Assembly: GCF_000350225.1 (NCBI RefSeq)
Contig: NW_005179289.1
Coordinates: forward strand, 1 to 64,000
Length of the DNA stretch: 64,000 bases
Direction: 5' to 3'
Source of the DNA: Chondrus crispus
Taxonomy: Eukaryota > Rhodophyta > Florideophyceae > Gigartinales > Gigartinaceae
Below, piece after piece: positions 47,987 through 59,560 of the stretch (positions are counted from its first letter, which is position 1; each line of letters opens with the position of its first letter). A program made the position numbers and the translations under genes. Under the pieces are notes generated by a model. That model was not told the origin of the DNA and did not search any database. It saw only the letters and a program-made list of their open reading frames with translations.

Positions 47987-49580
47987 ATGGATGACCAAAG
48001 CTCTGGATCGGTCAGAATCGAGAAGCTGACCGCATCTAACTTTTACATCTGGAAGCAGAAAATCGAGCTACTGCTTGCTCTCGGAGATGTCGATCAATAC
48101 GTTTTTGATGATATATCGGAAAATGCGACCTCAGATGATCGCAGGAAGTGGATTCGTGGTGATGCGAAAGCAAAGGCAGTCATCGGACTCACGCTTTCTG
48201 ATGACTACCTGCAACATGTGCGAGGGTGTAGCAGTGCGAAAGAGACATGGGAGGCGATTCTGAATGTGTTTGAGCGTCACACTTTGCTCAACAAATTTTC
48301 CGCCCGTCGCGACTTTTACACTGTTTCCATGCTCCCATCCGAGAAAGTGCTCGTGTTCATCAATCGTGTGAAGCAACTTGCTGCCAGATTGCAGTCAATG
48401 AGTGTTGAGATTGACGATAAAGAAATTGCAATGGCTGTGTTGAATGGCTTGCCTCCACGATTCGATAACTTGATTGTTGCTCTTGACGCACTTGGCAATG
48501 AGGATAAAGTGTTTGGACTCGATTTTGTGAAGAGTCGTCTGCTGCAAGAGGAACAACGAGAGAGCATGAAGACCGCTTCTACTACTTCACCCCACGCACC
48601 TGCACTTGTCAATCGCATGCCTATTCGACGTGATATGAGATGTACGAACTGTAATCGACATGGACACACCGCAGCACGTTGCTGGGGCAAGGATGTGAAT
48701 GGGCGCCGACCAGCACCGCCAGACGGGTTCCGGTCCCGCAACCCCGGCATGAAGCCAAGTGCATTCGTATCTCGAGATGAAACTTCTACTGCTGCCTTTG
48801 CTGAAAGCGACTTTACATGCCTGCTTTCGACTTCTTCTCCCGAAAAGAAGGCAGTGAACGCAGGGTCATGGCTTGTGGATTCCGGTTGCAGTGCCCACAT
48901 TACATTTGATCGCTCTTTGTTCGTTACTTATGAACAGATGCAATCTGGATCAGTCGAGATGGGCACGAAGGCTAGAGCCAATGTCGCTGGTCGTGGTGAG
49001 GTAGAATTCATGTTGAACGTCAATGGTAGTCCACATCCTTGCAAATTGTCCAACGTTTTGCATGTCCCTGATTTCGGATACTCGCTTCTGTCTGTTAGCC
49101 AAATCGTTTCAAAGGGCTTGCAAGTGTCATTTGAAAAAGACAAATGCATCGTTACTGCAGGACCAACTGTAGTTGCCACAGCTAGTCAAGTTGGGGATTT
49201 ATTCATACTTGATGTCATGAATGAAACTTTCTCTGCTCATGTAGTTACCTTGCAGACGCTACATGAACGAATGGCCCATGTTAACGTACAAGGAATCGCA
49301 TCAATGATTCACAATAATGTGGTAAGTGGCATCAATGTTCGTCAAAGCGATGTGATCAGAGCAATGAATCGAAAGTCTGACAATCACTCTCTCCTTTGTC
49401 CTGCGTGTGTGTTCGGCAAAGCAACGCGATCAGTAATCCCGAAACAGCGATCATCGTCTCGAGCACAGAACTGTCTTGACTTGGTACATTCTGACGTTTG
49501 CGGTCCGCTCGAAGTACAGTCCATTGGTGGTTCGAGATACTTCATTACATTTGTAGATGATCACTCGAACTTGGTAGTTG
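47987..49580 (+). pseudogene. copia-C C1 gag to integrase, interrupted by element C2
   Basis: ATG 47987 (MDDQSSGSVRIEK). Gag core FYIWKQKIELLLAL, CCHC knuckle CTNCNRHGHTAARC, protease WLVDSGCSAH, HHCC domain, first integrase Asp (LVHSDVCG), up to FVDDHSN. Nearly identical to the intact C2 protein (Gly for Arg at LALGDVDQY, Phe for Leu at NKFSARR, Leu for Trp at HSNLVV). The frame then reads into the C2 LTR. Removing C2 plus one AGTTG restores it with 56380 onward. Confidence 0.93.
49576..49580. repeat. target-site duplication of copia-C C2 (AGTTG), left copy
   Basis: AGTTG at 49576-49580 and at 56375-56379. Confidence 0.94.
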
Positions 49581-50317
49581 TGTTGGAAATCTTCGACCAC
49601 ATGCTAAGCTCCAAGCCTGACAGATAATACACGTGTATGTCGACGAAACCTAAAATGCTTGCAAGAGCATTCTCAGGATGTTTGGTGTTCAAGGTGGACA
49701 CGTGTCATATTTGTACACGGTTGCACTTTCCTATCATTTCCGAGCATGTTTCAATTTTGGTGTTGACACGTGTAAGCTATGTACCTCGTGGCACTCTACA
49801 GTACATTCTGAACATGTTTCATTTTTCTCGATTTGACACGTGTGTGATACGTATGACGTATGTGCCACAGTGGTTATTAATCGTAGTGTAAAATCTGTAA
49901 TCTACAGTACAGTACATTCAGATATTATTGACTCTCAAACGGTCCCAAATTATTAGCAAGAGAGAGTGCAAGAAGGAGAGTCATTTGATTATCAACGGAG
50001 TGGAAGTAGGAGAGTCACTTGATTATCAACCGAGAGTGCAAGAAGGAGAGTCATGTGATTATCAACCGAGAGTGGAAGTAGGAGAGTCACTTGATTATCA
50101 ACCGAGAGTGCAACAGGGAGAGTCACTTGATTATCAACCAATGCAAGAAGGAGAGTCACGTGACCAGCCCTAATGGCTCGTATTGTATGTAGTTCGAAGA
50201 GTATAAGTAGCGCCAATAGTTGGCGACCAAGAGTAAAATGGCATCAACTTCTTTTCCCTTCAACCACCAGCAACCTTCAACCATCCTTCTTCCCTCTGCC
50301 CCGCTGACCTTTCTATA
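49581..50317 (+). repeat. 5' LTR of copia-C C2, six minisatellite units
   Basis: 737 bp, TGTTGGAAATC to CTTTCTATA, then GGTTATGGGCCCAG. TATAAGTA at 50202-50209. Confidence 0.94.
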
Positions 50318-51526
50318 GGTTATGGGCCCAGTTCAACGCTGATCGTCGTCTTCGTTTTGGTTCAAGTTCGAGTTTCGCCGTCGTTCAAGTATCAGTTTGT
50401 TCAGCTCGTCAAGCAGAAGAAGAAGGTATCAGTTTCAGTCTCCGCTTTCGAGTTTGGTTTTTCAGTTTTCTCAGTTTTCGCCGTTGTTTTCAGCACCGTT
50501 TCAGCCGATTTTTCAGTTTGGTGGTCCGTCAGTTCCCAGTTTTTGGAAATCAACTTTGTGATCTTGCAGCTTTGTCGTGGCAGTCGTTGTGTGAGCTGTG
50601 GGTGAGCCTTCCGCTTGTCGGGAGGAAGAAAGTCCCTAGTGGCCAACGCACTGCCAAATCCTCAGTGGTCCGTCAGTTCTCCGTTTTTTGCTTTGTCGTG
50701 GCAGTCGTTGTGTGAGCTGTGGGTGAGCCTTCCGCTAGTCGGGAGGAAGAAAGTCCCTAGTGGCCAAGGCACTGCCAAATCCTCAGTGGAACATACCCTC
50801 GCTCTTGGTGAAAGGCTGGTGCCATTGGAAATCTGACTTGAGCGAGGGTCCGACCAAGAATCGTCGAGAGACGAATTACTGATCCTCGGGGAGGATCACA
50901 GTGTACTGGTCTAGTCGATCCGCACTCTGCCTTCGGGAGGTGCGTCGGCGGTGTGGGTAACGCTCTCGGTATTAGCCCTATAGGTACGACTTCGGTCCCC
51001 TGGGTGAAGAGAATACGTGCCTAAACACTGAACCTCTCACTATACGTGTATAAGGTCGCGTACCTTGATTAAGTTCGCACGGAAGAGGGTGACCCAAGGA
51101 GTGATTGTGAACAAATCACACGAGTACGACGAAGGCAGTTTCATTCTTGTGTTGTGGGAGACCCTCTGAGGCAGTACCGTATCAAGTTTGGACAAGCCGA
51201 TTTAGGTTGCAGGGACCGTTCGCGGTAGTAACCAAAAGTCCTGGTTCGTCTACAGGCAAAGTTGTTGTGCTTACTCGTGGCACGTTTGATTTAGTTCACA
51301 GTCGAAAGACCCGCACTGGCCGACATATAGGGGTAGCGCCCTAAGGCATTTTTAAGAAGAATACGCTTGTTCCACTCCGCCGGGAACAAGCACCAAGAAC
51401 GTTTCCGAGTAATCGCTACAAACTTCCTATACGGGTGGGCTTGCCATTGTGTTGACGATCGGTTAACGGCTTGGGATCCCGGGACGGAAGACCTTGTATA
51501 CTCGAAGGGTACATCCATTCGGCGAA
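50318..51526 (+). other. copia-C C2 leader
   Basis: PBS 50318-50331, TTCG-rich tract, two copies of the about 120-bp block (50520-50790), then about 700 bp without a supported ORF up to ATG 51527. Nearly identical to the C1 leader. The 1.2 kb length may hold packaging signals; this is not shown by the sequence. Confidence 0.78.
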
Positions 51527-54500
51527 ATGGATGACCAAAGCTCTGGATCGGTCAGAATCGAGAAGCTGACCGCATCTAACTTTTACATCTGGAAGCAGAA
51601 AATCGAGCTACTGCTTGCTCTCCGAGATGTCGATCAATACGTTTTTGATGATATATCGGAAAATGCGACCTCAGATGATCGCAGGAAGTGGATTCGTGGT
51701 GATGCGAAAGCAAAGGCAGTCATCGGACTCACACTTTCTGATGACTACTTGCAACATGTGCGAGGGTGTAGCAGTGCGAAAGAGACATGGGAGGCGATTC
51801 TGAATGTGTTTGAGCGTCACACTTTGCTCAACAAACTTTCCGCCCGTCGCGACTTTTACACTGTTTCCATGCTCCCATCCGAGAAAGTGCTCGTGTTCAT
51901 CAATCGTGTGAAGCAACTTGCTGCCAGATTGCAGTCAATGAGTGTTGAGATTGACGATAAAGAAATTGCAATGGCTGTGTTGAATGGCTTGCCTCCACGA
52001 TTCGATAACTTGATTGTTGCTCTTGACGCACTTGGCAATGAGGATAAAGTGTTTGGACTCGATTTTGTGAAGAGTCGTCTGCTGCAAGAGGAACAACGAG
52101 AGAGCATGAAGACCGCTTCTACTACTTCACCCCACGCACCTGCACTTGTCAATCGCATGCCTATTCGACGTGATATGAGATGTACGAACTGTAATCGACA
52201 TGGACACACCGCAGCACGTTGCTGGGGCAAGGATGTGAATGGGCGCCGACCAGCACCGCCAGACGGGTTCCGGTCCCGCAACCCCGGCATGAAGCCAAGT
52301 GCATTCGTATCTCGAGATGAAACTTCTACTGCTGCCTTTGCTGAAAGCGACTTTACATGCCTGCTTTCGACTTCTTCTCCCGAAAAGAAGGCAGTGAACG
52401 CAGGGTCATGGCTTGTGGATTCCGGTTGCAGTGCCCACATTACATTTGATCGCTCTTTGTTCGTTACTTATGAACAGATGCAATCTGGATCAGTCGAGAT
52501 GGGCACGAAGGCTAGAGCCAATGTCGCTGGTCGTGGTGAGGTAGAATTCATGTTGAACGTCAATGGTAGTCCACATCCTTGCAAATTGTCCAACGTTTTG
52601 CATGTCCCTGATTTCGGATACTCGCTTCTGTCTGTTAGCCAAATCGTTTCAAAGGGCTTGCAAGTGTCATTTGAAAAAGACAAATGCATCGTTACTGCAG
52701 GACCAACTGTAGTTGCCACAGCTAGTCAAGTTGGGGATTTATTCATACTTGATGTCATGAATGAAACTTTCTCTGCTCATGTAGTTACCTTGCAGACGCT
52801 ACATGAACGAATGGCCCATGTTAACGTACAAGGAATCGCATCAATGATTCACAATAATGTGGTAAGTGGCATCAATGTTCGTCAAAGCGATGTGATCAGA
52901 GCAATGAATCGAAAGTCTGACAATCACTCTCTCCTTTGTCCTGCGTGTGTGTTCGGCAAAGCAACGCGATCAGTAATCCCGAAACAGCGATCATCGTCTC
53001 GAGCACAGAACTGTCTTGACTTGGTACATTCTGACGTTTGCGGTCCGCTCGAAGTACAGTCCATTGGTGGTTCGAGATACTTCATTACATTTGTAGATGA
53101 TCACTCGAACTGGGTTGTTGTGTACACGATGCGAAATAAATCTGAGGCCTTTGCAAAATACAAGTTGTATGAACAGTTTGCCCAAACGCACACTGGTCGC
53201 AAAGTGAAGGTGCTTCGCACTGATCGAGGGGGAGAGTACTTGTCGACAGAATTCAAGTCATATCTGGATTCAAACGGTACACAGCACCAGCTCACCACTG
53301 CCTACACACCTGAACAGAACGGTGTTGCTGAACGTTTAAATCGAACCTTGATTGATCTTGTCCGTTCCATGCTTTCTCATAAACAGGTCAGTAAACGATT
53401 CTGGGCAGAGGCTCTTGCCACTGCAGTATATGTACGCAATCGAGTTACTTCACGGGCTTTGCCAGTTAACACGACTCCCCATCACATTTGGATGAAGTCA
53501 ACTCCAAATGTTGGCCATTTGAGAGTATTTGGGTCAAAGTGTTGGTATACATTACCGAAATTAGAGCTCCGTAAGCTTGACTTGCGAGCGCGTGAAGCGA
53601 TGTTTCTCGGTTATTCGCAATGCAGTAAAGCATACAAACTTTGGGACGGAGAGTTGAGTAAAGTTGTTGTTTCACGAGATACCAAGTTTGATGAATCGAC
53701 ATGTGGGATGCATGACATTCCTGCACATGAAAAAGATTCAATCAGCTCTGACGTTGGCGTTGTATTGCTCGGTGGCGACAATGAGAATGAAGCCGATACC
53801 CCAAATGCTAATGAGGTTGGGTCGGAAGAGGATGAAATTTCAGGGGAGGTTATTGAAAACGAGGACACTCACTCTGTAGGTGAGAATGATGAAGATGATG
53901 TATCACCTCCCATCGAAACTCCGAATGTCACCCCTCCAACTCCGACTCCAGCTGTACGAAGATCGTCTCGAATCTGTAGACCTCCCGGATCGTGGTGGAG
54001 GAGCAACTTTGCAGCTGCTCTTCTTTCACATGCGCATGTCGCTATTGAAGGTCCCAAGACTTTCAAACAAGCAACCCACGGTCCTAGAGCTGCATTCTGG
54101 CAAACCGGCATTGACAAAGAACTTGCATCACAGACTAAGAATCAGACCTGGAAACTTGTTCCTCGATCTGAGGCGTCAAACATCTTGACATCTCGATGGG
54201 TTTTCAATGTCAAGCAACTGCCTGATGCAAATGGCAATATAGTTGAAAGTGCAAAAGCCAGACTTGTTGCCCGTGGATTCCAGCAAGTGCAGGGTCTTGA
54301 CTATACTGAGACATATGCCCCTGTCATAAAGTTTACGACTATTCGTCTACTTCTTGCCTTAGTTGCTCATTACGACCTTGAACTTCATCAGATGGATGTC
54401 GTGACTGCGTTTTTGAACGGCGACTTGGATGAAGACATCTACATGGAGCAACCCGAAGGCTGCGTTGACAAAAGCAAAAGTGATCATGTGTGTAAACTTT

Positions 54501-55624
54501 TGAAAGCACTTTACGGTCTTAAACAAGCACCTCGTCAATGGCATACCAAAGTGGATGATTTCCTACTCGGTGAATTGGGATTCGAGACTTCACGTAGTGA
54601 TCCGTGCCTCTACATTAAACGCATTGGTAACACTATCATGCTAATTGCACTTTATGTCGATGACTTGTTACTCGCTGGTAGTGATATCCATGCCATCAAA
54701 TGGATGAAGGGGGAGCTTAACAAACGGTTTGAGATGAAAGACCTTAGTGAGGCAAAAGTCTGCATTGGTCTTGAGATTCAAAGAGATCGCACTATCAAGA
54801 CATTGAGTCTCACTCAAACTAAGTATGCATTAAATGTGCTTGACCGTTTTAAAATGTCGACTTGTAACCCTTCTCTGACTCCAATGGAACAAGGTCGCAA
54901 AACCACGAATTCTATCGAAAACGACTCCGAAACAAAGGCACCGTATCGTGAGGCAGTCGGTTGCCTTATGTACTTGATGGTTGGCACTCGTCCAGACTTG
55001 GCATACGCCATTGGAAAGCTTTCCCAACATTCTGCCAACCCATGTGAGTCACACTGGGCAGGTGTAAAACGAGTAATGCGATACGTGCAAGGGACTCGAA
55101 ACCTAGGAATCGTGTTTGACAATAAATCCAAATCGCTGGAGTTGCTCCGTTTCAGTGATGCTGACTGGGCCGGTTGTTCAGACTCTCGCAAGTCGACCAG
55201 CGGATATGTTTTCAAGTTCTGTGGTGGAGCTATCAGTTGGAGTTCCCGGAAACAGACTGTGGTTGCGACTTCGACGTGTGAAGCTGAGTACATTGCACTA
55301 TGTGAAGCGTGTAAGGAGGCGACCTGGTTGCGTCAAGTTGTTGCTGATGTCCTCGGACTTGATTCTGATCCCACGATCATGATGGGGTGTGACAATGCAG
55401 GGACGATTTCGTTTGCACAGAATGAATCGATCAACCGTCGCAACAAACATGTTGATGTAAAATACCACTACGTACGAGATGCTATTAAGAGAAACATTGT
55501 GTATTTGTCGCATTGTCCGACCACTTCGATGCCTGCCGATATCTTAACCAAAGCACTTGGGCGAATTCTATTCCAGAAGTTTGTAGAACTTCTGGGGCTT
55601 GCAGTGTCCAGTAAAAGCATGTGA
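51527..55624 (+). CDS. copia-C C2 Gag-Pol polyprotein (intact)
   Basis: 1365 residues from ATG 51527; a TTG eleven codons upstream is not needed. Order: Gag (FYIWKQKIELLLAL), CCHC knuckle CTNCNRHGHTAARC at about 219, protease WLVDSGCSAH at about 296 (Asp-Ser-Gly), pre-integrase finger (HERMAH ... CPACVFG) from about 424, integrase Asp, Asp, Glu near 502, 563 and 599 (DRGGEY, EQNGVAERLN), variable acidic linker about 720-830, reverse transcriptase (RWVFNVKQLP, YVDDLLLAG at about 1042), RNase H (SDADWAG at about 1209, CEAEYIAL). It alone keeps the canonical LKQAPRQW; relatives here have His. All catalytic motifs are present and no stops occur. Confidence 0.97.
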   Translation: MDDQSSGSVRIEKLTASNFYIWKQKIELLLALRDVDQYVFDDISENATSDDRRKWIRGDAKAKAVIGLTLSDDYLQHVRGCSSAKETWEAILNVFERHTLLNKLSARRDFYTVSMLPSEKVLVFINRVKQLAARLQSMSVEIDDKEIAMAVLNGLPPRFDNLIVALDALGNEDKVFGLDFVKSRLLQEEQRESMKTASTTSPHAPALVNRMPIRRDMRCTNCNRHGHTAARCWGKDVNGRRPAPPDGFRSRNPGMKPSAFVSRDETSTAAFAESDFTCLLSTSSPEKKAVNAGSWLVDSGCSAHITFDRSLFVTYEQMQSGSVEMGTKARANVAGRGEVEFMLNVNGSPHPCKLSNVLHVPDFGYSLLSVSQIVSKGLQVSFEKDKCIVTAGPTVVATASQVGDLFILDVMNETFSAHVVTLQTLHERMAHVNVQGIASMIHNNVVSGINVRQSDVIRAMNRKSDNHSLLCPACVFGKATRSVIPKQRSSSRAQNCLDLVHSDVCGPLEVQSIGGSRYFITFVDDHSNWVVVYTMRNKSEAFAKYKLYEQFAQTHTGRKVKVLRTDRGGEYLSTEFKSYLDSNGTQHQLTTAYTPEQNGVAERLNRTLIDLVRSMLSHKQVSKRFWAEALATAVYVRNRVTSRALPVNTTPHHIWMKSTPNVGHLRVFGSKCWYTLPKLELRKLDLRAREAMFLGYSQCSKAYKLWDGELSKVVVSRDTKFDESTCGMHDIPAHEKDSISSDVGVVLLGGDNENEADTPNANEVGSEEDEISGEVIENEDTHSVGENDEDDVSPPIETPNVTPPTPTPAVRRSSRICRPPGSWWRSNFAAALLSHAHVAIEGPKTFKQATHGPRAAFWQTGIDKELASQTKNQTWKLVPRSEASNILTSRWVFNVKQLPDANGNIVESAKARLVARGFQQVQGLDYTETYAPVIKFTTIRLLLALVAHYDLELHQMDVVTAFLNGDLDEDIYMEQPEGCVDKSKSDHVCKLLKALYGLKQAPRQWHTKVDDFLLGELGFETSRSDPCLYIKRIGNTIMLIALYVDDLLLAGSDIHAIKWMKGELNKRFEMKDLSEAKVCIGLEIQRDRTIKTLSLTQTKYALNVLDRFKMSTCNPSLTPMEQGRKTTNSIENDSETKAPYREAVGCLMYLMVGTRPDLAYAIGKLSQHSANPCESHWAGVKRVMRYVQGTRNLGIVFDNKSKSLELLRFSDADWAGCSDSRKSTSGYVFKFCGGAISWSSRKQTVVATSTCEAEYIALCEACKEATWLRQVVADVLGLDSDPTIMMGCDNAGTISFAQNESINRRNKHVDVKYHYVRDAIKRNIVYLSHCPTTSMPADILTKALGRILFQKFVELLGLAVSSKSM

Positions 55625-55635
55625 TCGAGGGGGAG
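55624..55635 (+). other. polypurine tract of copia-C C2
   Basis: ATCGAGGGGGAG directly before the 3' LTR. The same tract is found before 58894 and, inverted, at 63256-63267. The TRIM has GTCGAGGGGGAG. Confidence 0.88.
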
Positions 55636-56374
55636 TGTTGGAAATCTTCGACCACATGCTAAGCTCCAAGCCTGACAGATAATACACGTGTACGACGACG
55701 AAACCTAAAATGCTTGCAAGAGCATTCTCAGGATGTTTGGTCTTCAAAGTGGACACGTGTCATATTTGTACACGGTTGCACTTTCCTATCATTTCCGAGC
55801 ATGTTTCAATTTTGGTGTTGACACGTGTAAGTTATGTACCTCGTGGCACTCTACAGTACATTCTGAACATGTTTCATTTTTCTCGATTTGACACGTGTGT
55901 GACACGTATGACGTATGTGCCACAGTGGTTATTAATCGTAGTGTAAAATCTGTAATCTACAGTACAGTACATTCAGATATTATTGACTCTCAAACGGTCC
56001 CAAATTATTAGCAAGAGAGAGTGCAAGAAGGAGAGTCATTTGATTATCAACGGAGAGTGGAAGTAGGAGAGTCACTTGATTATCAACTGAGAGTGCAAGA
56101 AGGAGAGTCATTTGATTATCAACCGAGAGTGGAAGTAGGAGAGTCACTTGATTATCAACCGAGAGTGCAACAGGGAGAGTCACTTGATTATCAACCAATG
56201 CAAGAAGGAGAGTCACGTGACCAGCCCTAATGGCTCGTATTGTATGTAGTTCGAAGAGTATAAGTAGCGCCAATAGTTGGCGACCAAGAGTAAAATGGCA
56301 TCAACTTCTTTTCCCTTCAACCACCAGCAACCTTCAACCATCCTTCTTCCCTCTGCCCCGCTGACCTTTCTATA
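55636..56374 (+). repeat. 3' LTR of copia-C C2, six minisatellite units
   Basis: 739 bp, ending CTTTCTATA, followed by AGTTG and C1 coding sequence. Shows directly that the LTR ends in TA and not the usual CA. Confidence 0.94.
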
Positions 56375-56379
56375 AGTTG

Positions 56380-58882
56380 TGTACACGATGAGAAATAAAT
56401 CTGAGGCGTTTGCAAAATACAAGTTGTATGAAAAATTGGCTCAAACCCACACTGGTCGCAAAGTAAAGGTTCTTCGCACTGATCGAGGGGGAGAGTACTT
56501 GTCGACGGAATTCAAGTCGCATTTAGATTTAAACGGTACGCAGCACCAACTCACAACGGCGTACACCCCTGAACAAAACGGTGTTGCTGAACGTTTAAAT
56601 CGAACCTTGATTGATCTTGTCCGTTCCATACTTTCTCATAAACAGGTCAGTAAACGATTCTGGGCAGAGGCTCTTGCCACTGCAGTATATGTACGCAATC
56701 GAGTTACTTCACGGGCTTTGCCAGTTAACACGACTCCCCATCACATTTGGATGAAGTCAACTCCAAATGTTAGCCATTTGCCAGTCTTTGGGTCAAAGTG
56801 TTGGTATACATTACCGAAATTAGAGCTCCGTAAGCTTGACTTGCGAGCGCGTGAAGCGATGTTTTTCGGTTATTCGCAATGCAGTAAAGCATACAAACTT
56901 TGGGACGGAGAGTTGAGTAAAGTTGTTGTTTCACGAGATGCCAAGTTTGATGAATCGACATGTGGGATGCATGACATTCCTGCACATGAAAAAGATTCAA
57001 TCAGCTCTGACGTTGGCGTTGTATTGCTCGGTGGCGACAATGAGAATGAAGCCAATGCCCCAAATGCTAATGAGGTTGGGTCGGAAGAGGATGAAATTTC
57101 AGGGGAGGTTATTGAAAACGAGGACACTCACTCTGTAGGTGAGAATGATGAAGATGATGTATCACCTTCCGTCGAAACTCCGAATGTCACCCCTCCAACT
57201 CCGACTCCAGCTGTACGAAGATCGTCTCGAATCAGTAGACCTCCCGGATCATGGTGGAGGAGCAACTTTGCAGCTGCTCTTCTTTCACATGCGCATGTCG
57301 CTATTGAAGGTCCCAAGACTTTCAAACAAGCAACCCACGGTCCTAGAGCTGCATTCTGGCAAACCGGCATTGACAAAGAACTTGCATCACAGACTAAGAA
57401 TCAGACCTGGAAACTTGTTCCTCGATCTGAGGCGTCAAACATCTTGACATCTCGATGGGTTTTCAATGTCAAGCAACTGCCTGATGCAAATGACAATATA
57501 GTTGAAAGTGCAAAAGCCAGACTTGTTGCCCGTGGATTCCAGCAAGTGCAGGGTCTTGACTATACTGAGACATATGCCCCTGTCATAAAGTTTACGACTA
57601 TTCGTCTACTTCTTGCCTTAGTTGCTCATTACGACCTTGAACTTCATCAGATGGATGTCGTGACTGCGTTTTTGAACGGCGACTTGGATGAAGACATCTA
57701 CATGGAGCAACCCGAAGGCTGCGTTGACAAAAGCAAAAGTGATCATGTGTGTAAACTTTTGAAAGCACTTTACGGTCTTAAACAAGCACATCGTCAATGG
57801 CATGCCAAAGTGGATGATTTCTTAATTGGTGAATTGGGATTTGAGACTTCGCGTAGTGATCCTTGTCTCTACATTAAACGCATTGGTAACACTATCATGC
57901 TAATTGCACTTTATGTCGATGACTTGTTACTCGCTGGTAGTGATATCGATGCCATCAAATGGATGAAGGGGGAGCTTAACAAACGGTTTGAGATGAAAGA
58001 CCTTAGTGAGGCAAAAGTCTGCATTGGTCTTGAGATTCAAAGAGATCGCACGCCAAGACTTTGAGTCTCACTCAAACTAAGTATGCATCAAAAGTGCTTG
58101 AGCGTTTTCGAATGTCAACGTGTAACCCCTCTCTGACTCCAATGGAACAAGGTCGCAAAACCACGAATTCTATCGAAAACGACTCCGAAACAAAGGCACC
58201 GTATCGTGAGGCAGTCGGTTGCCTTATGTACTTGATGGTTGGCACTCGTCCAGACTTGGCATACGCCATTGGAAAGCTTTCCCAACATTCTGCCAACCCA
58301 TGTGAGTCACACTGGGCAGGTGTAAAACGAGTAATGCGATACGTGCAAGGGACTCCAAACTTAGGAATCGTGTTTGACAATAAATCCAAATCGCCGGAGT
58401 TGCTCCGTTTCAGTGATGCTGACTGGGCCGGTTGTTCAGACTCTCGCAAGTCGACCAGCGGATATGTTTTCAAGTTCTGTGGTGGAGCTATCAGTTGGAG
58501 TTCCCGGAAACAGACTGTGGTTGCGACTTCGACATGTGAAGCTGAGTACATTGCACTATGTGAAGCGTGTAAGGAGGCGACCTGGTTGCGTCAAGTTGTT
58601 GCTGATGTCCTCGGACTTGATTCTGATCCCACGATCATGATGGGGTGTGACAATGCAGGGACGATTTCGTTTGCACAGAATGAATCGATCAACCGTCGCA
58701 ACAAACATGTTGATGTAAAATACCACTACGTACGAGATGCTATTAAGAGAAACATTGTGTATTTGTCGCATTGTCCGACCACTTCGATGCCTGCCGATAT
58801 CTTAACCAAAGCACTTGGGCGAATTCTATTCCAGAAGTTTGTAGAACTTCTGGGGCTTGCAGTGTCCAGTAGAAGCATGTGA
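56380..58882 (+). pseudogene. copia-C C1 integrase to RNase H, continuation with one frameshift
   Basis: Continues the C1 frame: VYTMRNKSEAF, DRGGEY, EQNGVAERLN, linker, RWVFNVKQLP, LKQAHRQW, YVDDLLLAG. Near 58052 one base is missing relative to C2 and copia-B, and the frame stops at 58062-58064. It resumes from 58061 (SLTQTKYASKVLERF) to TGA 58880-58882 with intact RNase H motifs. This single deletion plus the C2 insertion disable C1. Confidence 0.93.
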
Positions 58883-58893
58883 TCGAGGGGGAG

Positions 58894-59560
58894 TGTTGGA
58901 AATCTTCGACCACATGCTAAGCTCCAAGCCTGACAGATAATACACGTGTACGACGACGAAACCTAAAATGCTTGCAAGAGCATTCTCAGGATGTTTGGTC
59001 TTCAAGGTGGACACGTGTCATATTTGTACACGGTTGCACTTTCCTATCATTTCCGAGCATGTTTCAATTTTGGTGTTGACACGTGTAAGTTATGTACCTC
59101 GTGGCACTCTACAGTACATTCTGAACATGTTTCATTTTTCTCGATTTGACACGTGTGTGATACGTATGACGTATGTGCCACAGTGGTTATTAATCGTAGT
59201 GTAAAATCTGTAATCTACAGTACAGTACATTCAGATATTATTGACTCTCAAACGGTCCCAAATTATTAGCAAGAGAGAGTGCAAGTAGGAGAGTCATTTG
59301 ATTATCAACCGAGAGTGGAAGTAGGAGAGTCACTTGATTATCAACCGAGAGTGCAACAGGGAGAGTCACTTGATTATCAACGAGTGCAAGAAGGAGAGTC
59401 ACGTGACCAGCCCTAATGGCTCGTATTGTATGTAGTTCGAAGAGTATAAGTAGCGCCAATAGTTGGCGACCAAGAGTAAAATGGCATCAACTTCTTTTCC
59501 CGTCAACCACCAGCAACCTTCAACCATCTTTCTTCCCTCTGCCCCGCTGACCTTTCTATA
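58894..59560 (+). repeat. copia-C LTR between two internal regions, four minisatellite units
   Basis: 667 bp. It is the 3' LTR of C1 (preceded by ATCGAGGGGGAG) and also directly precedes a PBS at 59561, serving as 5' LTR for the next internal region. Shorter than the C1 5' LTR because it has four rather than seven 36-bp units. Confidence 0.93.

Larger units (their letters stand above)
46004..49580 (+). mobile_element. copia-C copy C1, 5' part
   Basis: 5' LTR 46004-46778, PBS 46779-46792, leader, gag to mid-integrase. Interrupted at 49580 by a second copia-C element. The coding frame resumes at 56380 after one copy of AGTTG. The 3' LTR is 58894-59560. Confidence 0.92.
49581..56374 (+). mobile_element. 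copia-C element C2: complete and apparently intact
   Basis: 6794 bp: LTRs 49581-50317 and 55636-56374, PBS 50318-50331, uninterrupted 1365-codon Gag-Pol, polypurine tract 55624-55635, TSD AGTTG. Both LTRs carry six minisatellite units and differ at roughly nine positions by eye. Inserted in the integrase gene of another member of its own family. The best candidate in the window for an autonomous element. Confidence 0.96.
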
